Assembly (NCBI GenBank): GCA_024516035.1
Contig: CM044963.1
Location: forward strand, 26,047,205-26,111,204
Direction of reading: 5' to 3'
Origin: Bactericera cockerelli
Taxonomy: Eukaryota > Arthropoda > Insecta > Hemiptera > Triozidae
Length of the DNA stretch: 64,000 nucleotides
The notes beneath the pieces are model-generated. The model did no database searches, was not told the DNA's origin, and saw only the letters and a program-made list of their open reading frames with translations. This document shows positions 40,141 to 52,774 of the stretch, piece by piece (positions within the stretch are counted from its first letter, which is position 1; every line of letters starts with the position of its first letter). The position numbers were made by a program, and so were the translations under genes.

Positions 40141-41190
40141 CAGTCTTCAGCATAATCTTTTAAGATTTAAGATAAGCCAGAGGGCGTGTCTCGCTTATCT
40201 TAGCTGTTTCGGAATGAGAAGCTGTTTCGGAATGGAAAAAACTAAAGACTTTCCAACCTAGAAAGAAAAAATTGTCAGCTAAAATTCAAAAAAGATCTCT
40301 CTAACAATATATTGGGACCTGAACCACGGACCTCCAAATAAAGAGACCACCGTCTTGTCAGCTATTCAGGTCGATCATAACTTGGAAAAAAAAAAAAAAA
40401 AAAACATCTGGCTTATCTCGAAATTTAATCTTGTTTCATAATCTGGCCCCGACGCTCGCATTACTAAACTTTTGCAGTACTTGGGACTCGAACCACCGAC
40501 CTCCAGGTTACGAGTCTGCCGCGCCGCCTTAAGGCCTCAATAACTTCTCTAATTATTATATAGGTACAGTAAAGGTCATTTTGCTATCGCAGGTGCACTG
40601 ATATGTAAGCTCTCGACGGGTTGATAAAAGTTTGAAGTTATAATGCATATACAATTATACATACATACATATTACAATTATTACATATGCTCCTCCCGAA
40701 GTAATGAGAAATCGGTTCCGGTGCAAAAATCAGAACCAGAGAATTTCTGGGGGGTTTTTTAGAGGGTAGAAAACCCTTTCACAGGCTCCTAAATTCCCAA
40801 ACTACGCCTGTGTTTGAACAAGCAAATTTTTCCCTCCATAAAAAAAAATTACATATGCTCCGTAAGGGGTGCCCAAGAGCTTATTATTACTATTATTATA
40901 TTACATAGATATTATTTAGTGATAAAAAATTAATATACTTAGTAAGAAGTGATAAAATATATAACAGTAATCTATTGGAATACCACGTGACCAGGCATCA
41001 GAACAGAAAAGTAGGTGAGTTAGTAATTAAATTGCAGAAACCGCAAATAAAAAAAATTGAAACGATGGAAATAATTAGTTGATAAACTAACTCTACGAGT
41101 ATATTCTCGTTTATCGGTATTTTAATTGAAATATTAATAATTATAATTGGTTTCAAAAAAAGAAAATCCATAACAATAAATTAAAAAATT

Positions 41191-41204
41191 GAAAATAATA
41201 ATAC
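41191..41204. other. empty target site of the pogo-like element
   Basis: gaaaataaTAatac is uninterrupted here. In copy A the same TA flanks both ends of 4048-6079. Confidence 0.92.
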
Positions 41205-41321
41205 TTTTTTTCCTTATATTTTTAACAACACTGATAATTATGTAGATGGAATGAATTTTACCCTGTATAAAAGTTATGAAGAGACATTTCTTAATAATGA
41301 TAGTATATTATGTACTTTGCC

Positions 41322-41480
41322 TGCCCAGTAGCTTGATCGATAAGGCAGCGGACTTGTAACCTGGAGGTCGGTGGTTCAGGTTCCAAGTTAAGCAAATATT
41401 TAGTAAAGCGTGTTTGAGTATAGTTGTGATATCACGATTGTGATCAACACAAATAACTTATTGATCTTATTTTACTATTT
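41322..41480 (+). mobile_element. SINE family F (copy B)
   Basis: Pair of 6199-6350: ggcagcggacttgtaacctg, gaggtcggtggttcagg. Confidence 0.85.
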
Positions 41481-42119
41481 TGTTCTGGGCTTAACAGCTA
41501 TTTATGCTTTGCCCTCATTATATTTTATTATTATTAGATTTAGGATTTTTTTTAAAAAATAGTATACCAATGGAGGAGCTTAACTCCATTGAGAGAGGGA
41601 AAAAAAATCATGTACCTACCTTAACCTACCTATTTTATAAAATATTTATATCGTGAAAAATATTTTCATTATTTTATTCTATTTCCAAGATAAATAGCAC
41701 AGAGCAGATTTTAATTAGCATTGAAATCAATGAAGCGCGCATGTGTTCGAGATTGCGGAATGCAGAAATAATTAGCAACTGAACGTGTGATCATGTAGCT
41801 GGAAACCACTTTAACCACTTAATATATTGCACGGGATCTAGGATTTCTTTGTTGTCAAGTTAGTGGCATGTGTTTTTTGAAATGATGGAAATGAGCAGAA
41901 TCTAGATATTTTTTTTACAATAAATAACCATAATGTATATTGGAGAAATCGGAAGAAGTGTTTGAGTTTTATAGATGTTTTTCTATCATTATTATTATTA
42001 TATCATACTTGCAAATATGTACCTACAACAATGTACATTTATACACGAGTATATGTATAATTGTATAGGTAGATATTCTATATACTCGCGTATGTTAAGA
42101 TCATCACGCTACATACACA

Positions 42120-42565
42120 TAGATCCGAACATGTGAGGCTGGAAATTGCGGCCCCACCCAGGCCGGGTGAGGTTAATGTGGGTAGCTGGTACGATTCCCA
42201 GCGAATGGAGGGTAAAACCCCCGTCCTGTCTACCTCAAGTCGGGACGTTAAAACCGAATAGAATCAATGGACATGAAAGGAGCCTAGACATTGGATCTGG
42301 GCGTCTTTATTTATTTATTTACACTTTACTTTTTATACAATACAAACAACAATAAATTATTAACAAAGATAAATTTATTACAAAATAAGATATAGAAAAA
42401 AAAATATTTAAATTTAAATGTACAATGTATTGTAATCCGGGACGAAGTTAATGTCTTAGGCATTCTCTGCCACTTAACCCCGATATGTTCCTCTCACTTA
42501 AGCGTCCATATGCTCCTCTCACCACCGTGATATAGGTATCAATACCTATCTCACGGACACGGAAT
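42120..42565 (+). mobile_element. SINE family G interrupted by a reversed LINE tail (copy B)
   Basis: Pair of 6996-7445, with the better-kept body gcgaatggagggtaaaaccc. The LINE tail lies at about 42306-42505. Confidence 0.87.
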
Positions 42566-43055
42566 TATTCATTATTACTAACAGGACACTCGATTTTCAG
42601 TTGTGAGAACTCCGTTTGAAAGCAACAAACAACTTATACCCGCAAGATAAGGCTAAGTTATTCAACGTATACACTATCTGCACAGTCATGTGTCGCTTAC
42701 ATGGAAAATATCCATGTTTTCAACAATTTACACACAAAAAAACAACAATATTCGCGGCCGCGTCTGTTTACCTCGCGAGATAAGGCCTAATAAGTAGATA
42801 GGTACAGATAAATAAATACTTTTTATATAGTTAAATAAATACTTGTTCACTGTACATAACATCCACGATATCCACATCGCTAAACCATCGGAAATAGCTA
42901 GTTATTACATGTGGAAAATTATCACTTGTTAAAAACAATATTGGCGGGTGTGTTCTTTACGACGGAGCCAGTTTCGATAGCACGTTGAATACACCAGTTT
43001 TCGTTCAGTTTTCGAGTCAAATGTACCTCTTGATAAGAGAAACCTGTGTATGTCT

Positions 43056-43245
43056 GTCCCGGTAGCTCAGTGGTAAAGGCGGCACTCTGTGAATCCAGAG
43101 GTCGTGGGTTCGAAACCCAGCCGGGACATGACAAGTTATCCTCCCATTTGTGATTTTTACCACATAATAATATGTCTTGGGCTTACTGCTGGAATAATGA
43201 GACTTTAATAGTCCTTACCAGGCAGTATAAATAAGGCGCTATTAT
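43056..43245 (+). mobile_element. SINE family P (copy B)
   Basis: gtcccggtagctcagtggta, ggttcgaaacccagccggga, ccaggcagtataaataaggc. Confidence 0.9.
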
Positions 43246-43362
43246 TATTATTATTATTTATTATATAAGAGAAAATAAATTCGGTCTCTTGAGCTCTCTT
43301 ATATCCAGGTTTCACTGGATAGGTATTTTAATTCGCAATCCAAGTACCTTTTTTAATGGTTT

Positions 43363-43625
43363 TTTTTTTTCAACATCACTTTTAACTGCATGGTCAATTG
43401 GTCATTCATATCACAACGGGGATTTTATCTTTCATTCGCTGGAAACTTACAAACCAGAGCTACTCAAATTATCCTCACCCAGCCTCATGGTATCGGGAAC
43501 AGCCAGCATCACGAGGGATCGAATTCGAATGGTCTCCCATTCAAGTTCTAACTTCGCTCGACATTGCTTAACATCAGTGGCAAGAAATAGTGTATTCGAC
43601 TGGTGTAATGGTGCCATCGATATCC
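43363..43625 (-). mobile_element. 5S-rRNA-derived SINE, old copy (copy B)
   Basis: Pair of 9679-9950. Confidence 0.8.
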
Positions 43626-44054
43626 AAACACACCATCATGATTATCGAAAAGAAAAACATGTGAAAAACTGGGTAGGTCAAATTTTCGACGTATACAATT
43701 CTTTCCTTATTATATAGGATAAAGGAAAGGAAAAATGCATGATTATCGACACATTCATAATTACAATCGTTAATTTTAATGCACTTCAAGTCATATTTAA
43801 CAGTTATACACTTTTAATGCGCACATGATGTAAATATATTTTTTTATTACTTCAATACGTATAAGTTACAGTTATTTCTTTATTATTGAGAATTATATAG
43901 TTTTTTTTACTCATTTACAAACATAAAACCAAAGTAATTTTATTATTCCTAATAATTACAACAGTACAAAAAAAGAACACACAAAAATAAAATAGCATGC
44001 ACATACAAATACATATCCTACTCATATAAACAAACATAAAACACGGGCATAAAA

Positions 44055-44337
44055 GTTATCATATTTGTGTTAATCACTTTCGAGATGTCACAACTACTCA
44101 AACTCGCTTTACTAAGGGCGGAATTAATAGACGTTTTTGTAATACCTCTGTGGCGCTAAGTCACCGATTGCGTACTCTGTAACATAGGGAAAACCGACAC
44201 TTACCAACAACTTAAGTTATTGATTGATGTTGTCTATTAATTCCGCCCTAAATCTTTGCTGAACTTAAGATTAGGACTTGAACCTCCGACCTCCAGCGTA
44301 CAAGTCCGCCGCCTCATCGATCAAGCTACTGAGGTCG
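44055..44337 (-). mobile_element. SINE family F (copy B)
   Basis: Pair of 10437-10780, without the 64-bp insert in the head. The body is interrupted by gcggaattaatagacgtttt ... tctattaattccgccc, a small inverted-repeat insert of about 120 bp seen in both copies. Confidence 0.82.
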
Positions 44338-44661
44338 CTCAACACAGGCATAATTTAACATTATATAATTATTATTGAAATTATTTTTATTTTTTATAAT
44401 CCTGTGGCAGGCTCAGTTAACACACCAGCATGTGTGCATGTATGTGGGCTGTGTCTGTGTAACTAGGCCAGATATGAGGTCGAGGATATAATAGAGAATG
44501 ATGGTGTTGGTCAGTTTACTTATCTGTGGTTCAGAGTCTTAGGGGAGTATTATGAAACAGGATTAGTAAATCTAAATATCTTTTTTTGTACCTAACATGC
44601 ACTTAGCATTACCTCGTTGAATCGCCAAAGAAATCCTCTGAAAGAGAAAAACCTTGGCGGC

Positions 44662-44927
44662 CCTATTGCCAGTAAGAACCAGTAAGAACGATGCCCCCAT
44701 CAACCGAATGATGCGTGCGGCAAACAATATGTGATACTAGTATTACTGTGTACCTGTTACCAATGTTATTATTTATTTATTTTATCTAGTCACTAAATGT
44801 TTTATATGTTTTAATTAATCTATGTTTTTTTCATTGTAGTAACATGTATTTATGTTTGATTTTATACTGGGCTTGACCCGTAAATATACAATTACAATTA
44901 CAATTAGTAAATCTAAACCGACCCTTA
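44662..44927 (+). mobile_element. LINE 3' tail present only in copy B
   Basis: The sequence from ggccctattgccagtaagaa to gggcttgacccgtaaatata and an ACAATT-rich end is absent from copy A at about 11100. The gggcttgaccc motif recurs reversed at 62475 as part of another tail. Confidence 0.75.
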
Positions 44928-44978
44928 GATTTTTTCAGCTGACCGATAGGTATTTTGGGCTGTGAAAATGGCACAGAC

Positions 44979-45150
44979 GAACCTATTTTTTGGGATTAAC
45001 GTCGCTTTCAACTGCAAGATTCACTGGAAACTCACACACCAGCTACTCAAATTAACCTCACCCAGCCTGAGTGGGGCCGTGAATAGCCGGCATAACAAGG
45101 ATTTGAATTTGAATGGTCGCCCACCCAAGTATTAGCCTCGCTGGACGTTG
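44979..45150 (-). mobile_element. 5S-rRNA-derived SINE (copy B)
   Basis: Pair of 11160-11335, with cacccagcctgagtggggcc and agccggcataacaaggattt. Confidence 0.82.
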
Positions 45151-45942
45151 CTTATTATTACACTTAATTATTTAAAAATGGAATTGATTTGAATTTTTTA
45201 AACATTTTTAAAAAAAGGAAAACAATATTTGTGATTTATAATATTCGAAACTTACGGAAGTAATATAAGTAGAGATAATACTAATTGTAAGAGACAAAGT
45301 TGACGAAGACCCAAGAAAGAAAAACTGTGGAGTAAAAGACGACGCGCTAAATAGAAAAAGATATGGAAGGAAAGGATTCATGGAACAAATGCCGACCCCA
45401 AGTATGTTTGGGAAAAGGCAAAGTGAAAAAGAAGAATATAACTTGTAAGTTACAAAAAAGTCAAATATTTCACGTTGGGAATCGCTGACCTGAAGTTTGC
45501 ACTGGGCTCATATTCCATGTTGGCATAAGGTTGGGTTTGTGGGTATGCCTGCTTCAACTAGGTACTTAGTCTAGAGAATTGAGTAAAGTAGATAAATATT
45601 AAATACATATACACTATATCGTCGTCTAGAAGGTAAAACTGACCAAGTGACAGTTGGTCATTTCTCGATTTTTCGTTACTCTGGTCGGAAATTAACCTAA
45701 CTATTGGCTAAAAATCAAAAGTTCGGTAGTATTTAAACATATGCGCGGGAAAAAAGCGAAAAAACCATTTTTACCTGAAAGTATGGAGGTGGTCAGTTTT
45801 ACCTTCCAGCCGACGATATGTAGGTAAATACGGCAATAGGACTGGGTCCAAGCCAGAATATCATTATCAGGACTACGCCAAATGAGTGTGAAGAAATGGT
45901 ATAGACAGAAGAACCAGACCAGTAATATTAATTACTTATCTC

Positions 45943-46030
45943 GGTAGCTTCATCGATAAGGCGGCGGACTTGTAACCTGGAGGTCGGTGGTTCAAGTCCC
46001 AAGTTCAGCAAAGGGAAACAAATTGTTCAT
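45943..46030 (+). mobile_element. SINE family F head (copy B)
   Basis: Pair of 12193-12280. Confidence 0.75.
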
Positions 46031-46065
46031 ATATTTTAAATAAATAAAATCGCGGCTATCTACCT

Positions 46066-46759
46066 TTGGTAGATTTTTTTTTTTTCGAATTAGATCTATT
46101 TTTATTTCTTTTACAAATAAAATATCTCCTCCAACTTCGCACCACTTGGAATGGTACCCAAGATACATGCACTATTTCCTCTCTGTATGGCGAGAGAAAT
46201 TTTTTGTATCAGGAAGTTCTTCATTCGACTGTCTCCTGTTTCTTTTTTTAACAACTGTCCAACTTTATCAATGAACTTTATCGTCTCATCTGCCCATGGC
46301 CCAACAGTTTCAACAGCAAATGCCAAGAAATAATGTGCAGTTTTGATGTCAGTGTATTTGTCGTGTTTTTTCTTAGCTGCAGTCTCTGATGCGTAACCTG
46401 GTGTGAAACTGTTGTTAACGTTGCTTTTTGCGAGGGAATCTACACATGTGGCATCCCACACTAGTGTGCGGCCGCGTTCCCAGGCAACATTCGTCACTCC
46501 ATCCGGACGTTTGCCATCATTCCTTGACATACCATTCGGTTCTAATTTTGAGCTTATGTTGATGCTCTGTAGTGATTTTTTAATTATCATGTTGATTTCA
46601 TGATGACGGGAATAGCGACCACTCATCTTGTTGCAACTGAGACCATGAACTGCAGTTGAATCAACATTTTCTCCGCAGATGCATATGTCTGGAAGACACA
46701 AATTACTTCCCAGTCTTAGACCGACACATGTCCGAATGGTGTCATTGTCAAGGAAAGTG
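46066..46759 (-). mobile_element. 5'-truncated LINE insertion present only in copy B
   Basis: A 694-bp insert in reverse orientation, beginning with a T run (poly(A) of the element). It is flanked by cctttggtagatt at 46053-46065 and 46760-46772. Copy A has the site once at 12321-12333. Confidence 0.95.
46111..46759 (-). pseudogene. LINE polyprotein C-terminus with restriction-endonuclease-like motif
   Basis: Open from the 5' truncation (GTFLDNDTIRTCVGLRLG) to a stop at 46111, about 215 residues. It shows CxC and HGLSC, GRYSRHHEIN, EPNGMSRNDGKRPDG and, after about 15 residues, TLVWDATCVDSL. This is the conserved C-terminal region of a widespread invertebrate LINE type. The RPDG...WDAT spacing resembles the PD-(D/E)xK endonuclease of R2-like elements, though that assignment is inference. 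SLAIQRGNSACILGTIP closes the domain. No reverse-transcriptase core is present. The frame has no internal stop, so the insertion looks recent. Confidence 0.8.
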
Positions 46760-47431
46760 CCTTTGGTAGATTGCTAATACACAGCATACTTATCAATCCA
46801 GAAGATATTAGCTTTCTCAAAAGTTGGGGGTTTTTCTAATTTTTTTTTTTTCTTCATTTATTCTTTAATTTTATTGAAGCGAACTTGAGAAGTGGTGACA
46901 TCACGAAAGTGACTAACACAAGTATGATAATTTTTATGCCCGTGTTTTATTATGTTCAACGCTAACTTCTAAAATCTTTAAAGTTAGCGAGTAAGTTATC
47001 TCTAAAATTAGTTTTAAATTTAGTTCACTGACCATGTCGTTACAGGCGAAATGGCCATCTGAAAACAAATAATCAAGTAAAACGAAAAAAGGCAAGTGTT
47101 TCTATATTCAAAATATTTCGAACAGAAAGCTTCAACCTGTTGTTAAGTTTTCCTAAAAATCCAACATTTTGGCGGCTTGGGGTAAAGTATTTGAGGAAAT
47201 GTAGGAATTAATTACAATCAGTTCATATTTGTTTCACAACTACATAAATATCAATAACAAAAAATGTTTTTAACTATTTATAAAATATAAAAAAAATGCC
47301 TTCCAAGTCTCCACGAGGCACTGTGCCCATCACAGCTGCATGCATTGCCTCTCTGGATACACAGAGAAATCCTCTGTTTTATCAAAGGAAATTGCAGGAA
47401 TTAATATAGTTGAAAATTTCATATTTGCGTA

Positions 47432-47546
47432 AACCTCAACCGTGATGTCACAATGACTCAAAATCGTCTCAATAACCCGGGACTCGAACCAACGACCTCC
47501 AGGTCACGAGTCCGCCGCCTTGGTGATTCAGCTACTGAGATCGGCA
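47432..47546 (-). mobile_element. SINE family F (copy B)
   Basis: Pair of 12996-13110. Confidence 0.8.
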
Positions 47547-48131
47547 AGTGATAGCAATTCGTATTTGTATAGTATAGGTAAGTACACCAATTAATTGTTC
47601 ATTTTCGTTCTCGGTTAACGGAGCATGAAAAATTCGGAACTCATTCAATGAAAAAAAAAAAAAAATCCAAAAAATTTCATTAAAAAAAATCGATTTTTTT
47701 TACATACGAAAACGAACACAATATGTACGAGAATTGCTGTAAATTAAGATCTACCTACATGAAATATATACGTAAAAGTAAGTGGTAATTGCGAGGTGAT
47801 TGACCTCTGATACTCCAGAGCAAGGGGTGGTGGTTATCTATGCATTACACATGATTTTTATTAATTTTTCACAACGTGGAATCTTAAAAAGTGGGAGTTT
47901 AGTCTCTATTAGAAACAAAATATAAATGGGAATTTTATCGACAGATTTCTTTTGTCTTATTTAAAAATTATAATCTTAGAAATAAAAATGTATTATTTTT
48001 TTGGCATTGGTTGGCAAGGCTATTCTATACATGTACTAAGTACAGTTATTGTATATTATTTGATCTTTCAACATTATAATAACAAATAAGTGATGGAATC
48101 AATTAAAACTTTTGACTTGATAATTATCTTA

Positions 48132-48267
48132 AATTCAATCCTGTGGCATAATTCGGCCCTCGGACCCACGCAGGGTTAATAGACAAGAAAGGTTACTTCA
48201 ATTCAATCCTGTGTCATAATTCGGCCCTAGGACCCACGCAGGGTTAATAGACATGAAAGGTTATCAC
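48132..48267. repeat. 68-bp tandem repeat, two units (copy B)
   Basis: Pair of 13696-13831 with no difference seen. Confidence 0.88.
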
Positions 48268-48475
48268 CACGCCAGCAGGCCAAAGTGTGGAGATAAAAAG
48301 CGTTGCACAACTTCTCACTTCTATTCTGTATTGACTTCTCTCATTATTAATAGAGCTTGTCAGATATCCGAATGCATCTTAACATCAAAGTATCGCCACA
48401 GCTCCAGCCTTCACAGAGAGAGTGCATATGAAGGAAATGGAGATAAGAAGTTAGGAAGATTATAAAAATAATAAT

Positions 48476-48682
48476 AACACTCTTTTGAGGAAGGTAACCA
48501 ACTAACCACCAGACGTGATTAATGGTCAAAGCGTTTTCTACCACCTAACCCTCAGAGTCTTAATATTATGTGGTCCTATTCTCAAATAAATGAGGAAAAA
48601 TTCATGCATCGGGTGGGATTCGAACCAACGGATCCCTACGCTACCTGGATTGCAAGACTAGCGGCTTAACCACTGGACTAAC
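48476..48682 (-). mobile_element. SINE family D interrupted by the hAT-type MITE (copy B)
   Basis: Pair of 14040-14246, ending in ggactaac. Confidence 0.85.
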
Positions 48683-50438
48683 TAGTGATGGCCGCGAGCT
48701 GCGAGGCGAGGCGAACTGTTCGCGCGTACCGCGAGTTGGGCAAAAACTCGCCTCGCATCTAAAAAAGTTCGCGCGAGGCGAACTGTAAAAAAAACTCGCC
48801 CCGCGCGAGCGCGAGTCGTCATTTCTGCGAGGCGAGGCGAGGCGAACTAGTTCGCGCGAGCGGTTCGCAGTTCGCGCTAAATACTATGTTAATCCCATAG
48901 GGAAACTTTTGCAATAGTAACGTTTTAATAGATCATTTGATTGGAATAAAAATACCAAGTTTGTTGTTTTGAAAAGTACTTTAATTTTTAACAGGAGCGG
49001 CAGTTCGGAAAATGTTTTTGGGGTGCTGCCACATAAACCGGACTAACATGGGATTTATAGAGTCGCAGTTTGTAATTAATACTTTAAACTCAAGAGATTT
49101 TCGCGTTAGATACCATAAAGTGGGGTGGTTACATTTACTAACTTCCGCTCCAAGAAAGTTCAATTTCAATATTTACACTGATGACTCATTATTACATGAT
49201 AATTATAATTTCGTAATAAATATTATAATGGGTCGTTATATTATATTCAAATGCAAAAATTACAGTACTTATAACTTATCAATATACAGGGTGTATATTA
49301 AAGAAAGGAGCCAGTCAAAATATCTCGTCTATGGAAGCGATTTTCAGAAGACCCTGAAACGCGTGTCTCATTATATGGAAGGGAAAACTTTTTCAGGGGG
49401 TTAATTTTTCATACTCTTAACAGGGGCGGCCCTAGGGGGGTCAACTTTGGAATCTTAAATGGAACCACCCTATTTGTAATACAGTGCCGGAGATATCGTA
49501 CATTTCATTTCACAGGTTTCAGTAATTTTTATAGGAAATAAATTGTATTTTTCTAAAAACTGGTTGGTCAATTCAAATGATGAAACTTTCCTGCCCTTTT
49601 GATACCATTAGCTTTACCAGGGAATATTTCAAGTGGTCAACTTTTCTTTATGTTGTGAAAACCATCCTTTTTCGAGTATAATTTGTGAGAAATATATGCA
49701 ATGATTCATGTTGTTCAATTTAAAATAAAACAGGGCCCGATTTACTTCAAATTAATGTGAAAAATTCTAAAACCCGCGTGCAGTAACTGGTCTCCGGCCC
49801 TGTCTAAAAATACTTTTAATGGTAACTACTTTTCAGAAATGTATTACAAATACGGTGGTTCCATTTAAGATTCCAAAGTTGACCCCCCTGGGGCTGCCCC
49901 TGTTAAGAGTATGAAAAATTAAACCCCCTGAAAAAGATCCCCCCTCCATATAATGAGACACGTGTTTCAGGGTGTTCTGAAAATCGCTTCCATACACGAC
50001 ATATTTTGACTGGCTCCTTTTTTTATTACACCCTGTACAATCTTAAATTATTTATTGAAGCTATATGTACTTTGTCCCATATGTGATATGTTTTTCGGTC
50101 CAACGACTTATGAAGATATGCATTAAATATATCAAAAGAATTGTTAAAAAACAGAGATTTTATTATCCCTTTTTAAAGAACGATTCTGCATTGTTTGCAT
50201 AAAAAAGCATAATTTTCTTATGCTTTTTACCACTAGACACTCTGGAAGCGCGAGGCGAACTGCGCGAACTAATCTCGCGCGAACTGCGAGGCGAGGCGAG
50301 CGCGAACCGACGTAAGCGCGAGGCGAGGCGAACTTAAAATTTTGCGAGCGCGAGTTACGAAAAAGTTCGCCTCGCGCCCTGCGAGGCGAGCGCGAGTCAA
50401 GCCAAAGTTCGCCTCGCCTCGCGCTTTTGCCATCACTA
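48683..50438. mobile_element. hAT-type MITE (copy B)
   Basis: Pair of 14247-16001. It has the same tagtgatggc ends, the same ggactaac duplication and the nested foldback at 49285-50037. It is one base longer and differs by a substitution (aataggg vs aatacgg near 49850). Confidence 0.93.
49285..50037. mobile_element. foldback nested in the hAT-type MITE (copy B)
   Basis: Pair of 14849-15600. Confidence 0.88.
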
Positions 50439-50574
50439 GGACTAACAAAGATTACCCAACAGAAAGAGAAGGTCGAATCGCAGAGTAGACAGAAAAACCT
50501 TTTTTTTTAACAAATTTATTTCCAAAAAAATTGTTTAAAAAAAAAATAGTGTTTTAGAGGCTTTTCCTTCCGAT

Positions 50575-50787
50575 AATTTCATATTGGAAAGCCTAATCGC
50601 CCATCCCATAGTATGCCTCCCCTCTGATGGGCGAGAATCGACACAATACTTTCCATTTAGGTGCTGGGTGAACACGAGCTCACCGAAAGGTTATCCCCTA
50701 CGAACAACTGTTTTTTTTTCAAACAAGGGGGTTCGAACCCGGGACCTTCCGCATGACAAGCCATGCAGTTTCTCATCACTGAAAGCT
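50575..50787 (-). mobile_element. SINE family C (copy B)
   Basis: Pair of 16138-16350. Confidence 0.85.
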
Positions 50788-50837
50788 GGCTACTTCTTTA
50801 GTATGCCTCGCCTCTAATAGGCGAGAAGTGACACAAT

Positions 50838-51118
50838 TGACTTGTAAATTTTAAACAACGAATGTGTTATAGTGGGCCCTGGAAGCTTCCATTTCTATTG
50901 TGTCGATCCTCTGATCCATTAGGCATTCGCTCTGATAGTACATAGACAGTCGTACATGTTAGATCCAAAGATATCCCCGGTGCGGTGTGTCGCTAGGGGC
51001 CAAAATCCTTCCAACGGCCTTGCCTTGCTCAGCGGGGGCCCTCGAGTCTTTGTTGAGTCAGACTTAAGTCCGATCGATAGATCTGAGTTCGAAATTCAAT
51101 TGTGAACAGACCGATATA
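50838..51118. other. no feature seen
   Basis: Sequence continuing copy B beyond the point where copy A meets the gap. Unique-looking, with no coding signal. Confidence 0.5.
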
Positions 51119-51405
51119 AAATATGATTCCGTGTCCGTGATATAGGCACAGATACAACATAGGTACATACATATTACGACGATGTAAAGATTAGATGGGC
51201 GCCCATTATTTTTATTTACACTTTATTTTTTTATACAATACAAACAACAATAAGTTATTAACAATGATAAAAAAAAAAATTAACAATATTTGCAAAAAAA
51301 GATAATTATAGAATTTTTTTTTAAAATTTAAATGTACAATGTATATTGTAATCCGGGGCAAAGTTAATGCCTTAGGCATACTCTGCCACTTAACCCCGAA
51401 ACACT
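51119..51405. mobile_element. SINE G 3' fragment next to a reversed LINE tail
   Basis: ttccgtgtccgtgatatagg is the reversed G end. From 51205 the sequence tttatttacactttattttt to ctctgccacttaaccccga is the LINE tail also found inside the G copies at 7184 and 42306. Confidence 0.7.
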
Positions 51406-51454
51406 TAGCCTATCGAGAAAATCCTATGCCTAAATAAGTAAAAGTAAAAAAATT

Positions 51455-51602
51455 GAAAAGTTATCATATTTGTGTGAATCTCTTTCGTGATATCACAACT
51501 AATCAAACTCGCTTTACTAAATCTACGCTGAAACCGGGACTTGAACCGCCGACCTATAGGTTACAAGTCCGCCGCCTTATCGATCAAGCTACTGAGGTCG
51601 GC
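51455..51602 (-). mobile_element. SINE family F, reverse
   Basis: aagttatcatatttgtgtga, cttgaaccgccgacctatag, gatcaagctactgaggtcgg. Confidence 0.87.
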
Positions 51603-51732
51603 TCCTTTGTCTAAGTACCTACCAATACAGTCAGACCTGGGTGGTAGAAAACTCAAGGGAACGGAGATTCTGTCTCTCATATCCAGTTTTTTCTTCTAGA
51701 GATAGACAATTCGACTTGGAAATCCTTCTCTT

Positions 51733-52430
51733 AAGGCCGGCCATTCACGTACAGTCCAAACTGTCAGTTTGGACCATCAGTCCAAACTGACAGTTTGGAC
51801 TGTAAACTGAGATGCCCACTCACATTCAGTTAAAACCATCAGTTCTCACAATGGATTCCGACGACGACATCGCTGTTCTCGGATTATTTTTCGTAATAAT
51901 CAAGAAAAAGAAAAAAAGAAAGCCTAAAAGTCAGTGGTGCAAGAAGTGGTTTCAAAGACGAAATCAATATTCTGATGTTACTTTATTAAAAGAATTATCA
52001 TCTGAGGAACCACTAGATTACCTGAATTATTTGCGAATGTCGCAAACGGAGTATGAAAAATTAACTTTGATGGTCCCACGAGAACCGGTGCATTCAACGC
52101 GCCATCAACGCTTGCGTTGATGGCGCGTATACATTTGTTTGTTTATTAAATTTGTTGTTGTATATATTTTTCAATATTTATACAACATGTCTATTATTGT
52201 AAATTAGTTTGTCCAAACTATATTCTTTATATTCCTCGGAATTAACTTTCCAGAGACAGGGCTCTGATCTTAAAATTGCAATGAAATCGACAGTTGCTTG
52301 AGATGCGTTTTGGCGCGACATTTTTAAAAATTCAAAAACGGTAATCTGAACTCTGAAGAGAAATTGGTTAACTGAGGACTGAAAGCGCCATTCACATAAA
52401 AAATTTAACTGTCAGTCCAAATTTTTATAA
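51733..52430 (+). mobile_element. decayed PIF/Harbinger-like element
   Basis: The left end has ggccggccattcacgtacag followed by a short palindrome of cagtccaaactgacagtttg. On the right, gcgccattcacata and actgtcagtccaaa recall the left end, but no clean inverted repeat closes it. It includes a transposase-like N-terminus and a piece of 5S SINE. Confidence 0.5.
51851..52078 (+). pseudogene. Harbinger-like transposase/HARBI1 N-terminal fragment
   Basis: ATG at 51851 opens MDSDDDIAVLGLFF. A Lys-rich stretch, CKKWFQRRNQYSDVTLLKEL and LDYLNYLRMSQTEYEKLTLM follow, the order seen at the N-terminus of PIF/Harbinger transposases (basic W-R pair, then a helix with F/Y-R-M). The frame is cut at about 52080 by a reversed 5S SINE head (gagaaccggtgcattcaacg). 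No DDE residues are present. A short tandem echo of gcgttgatggcgcg follows. Confidence 0.55.
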
Positions 52431-52560
52431 CCCAGCCGGGACTAGACAAGTTATCCTCCCATTTGGGATTTTCACCACATAATAATACGTCTTGGTCTTA
52501 CTGCTTGAATAATGGGACTTAATAGTCCTAATCGGGTAGTATAAATAAGGCGATATTATT
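52430..52560 (+). mobile_element. SINE family P, 5'-truncated
   Basis: aacccagccgggactagaca, caagttatcctcccatttgg, gggtagtataaataaggcga. Confidence 0.85.
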
Positions 52561-52774
52561 TTTATTATTATATTCTAAACAGGTTTGACTGTAGTGCCGA
52601 TGAACCGAGCCGATGAGAATATTCAACTAAAAATAAAGTAGGTTTATTTAAAAAGATGTTTCACTGGTCACAATTAAATAGTAGAAATATTGTAAATCTC
52701 AGAAATTAAAATTTTACCGAAAAATATTTTAAATAAGAACATACTCTCAAGCAAATAATAAATAAAATACACTG
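52561..52774. other. no feature seen
   Basis: AT-rich, no element recognised. Confidence 0.4.

Larger units (their letters stand above)
39669..50837. repeat. segmental duplication, copy B
   Basis: Same order and orientation as 682-16400. Private to copy B are 44662-44927 and 46066-46759, both LINE tails. It lacks copy A's pogo-like element, LINE 2533-3510, repeat block 1557-2410 and tandem unit. It continues past the point where copy A meets the gap (50837 = 16400). If cv-c extends upstream, this copy lies in its 5' region. Confidence 0.93.
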
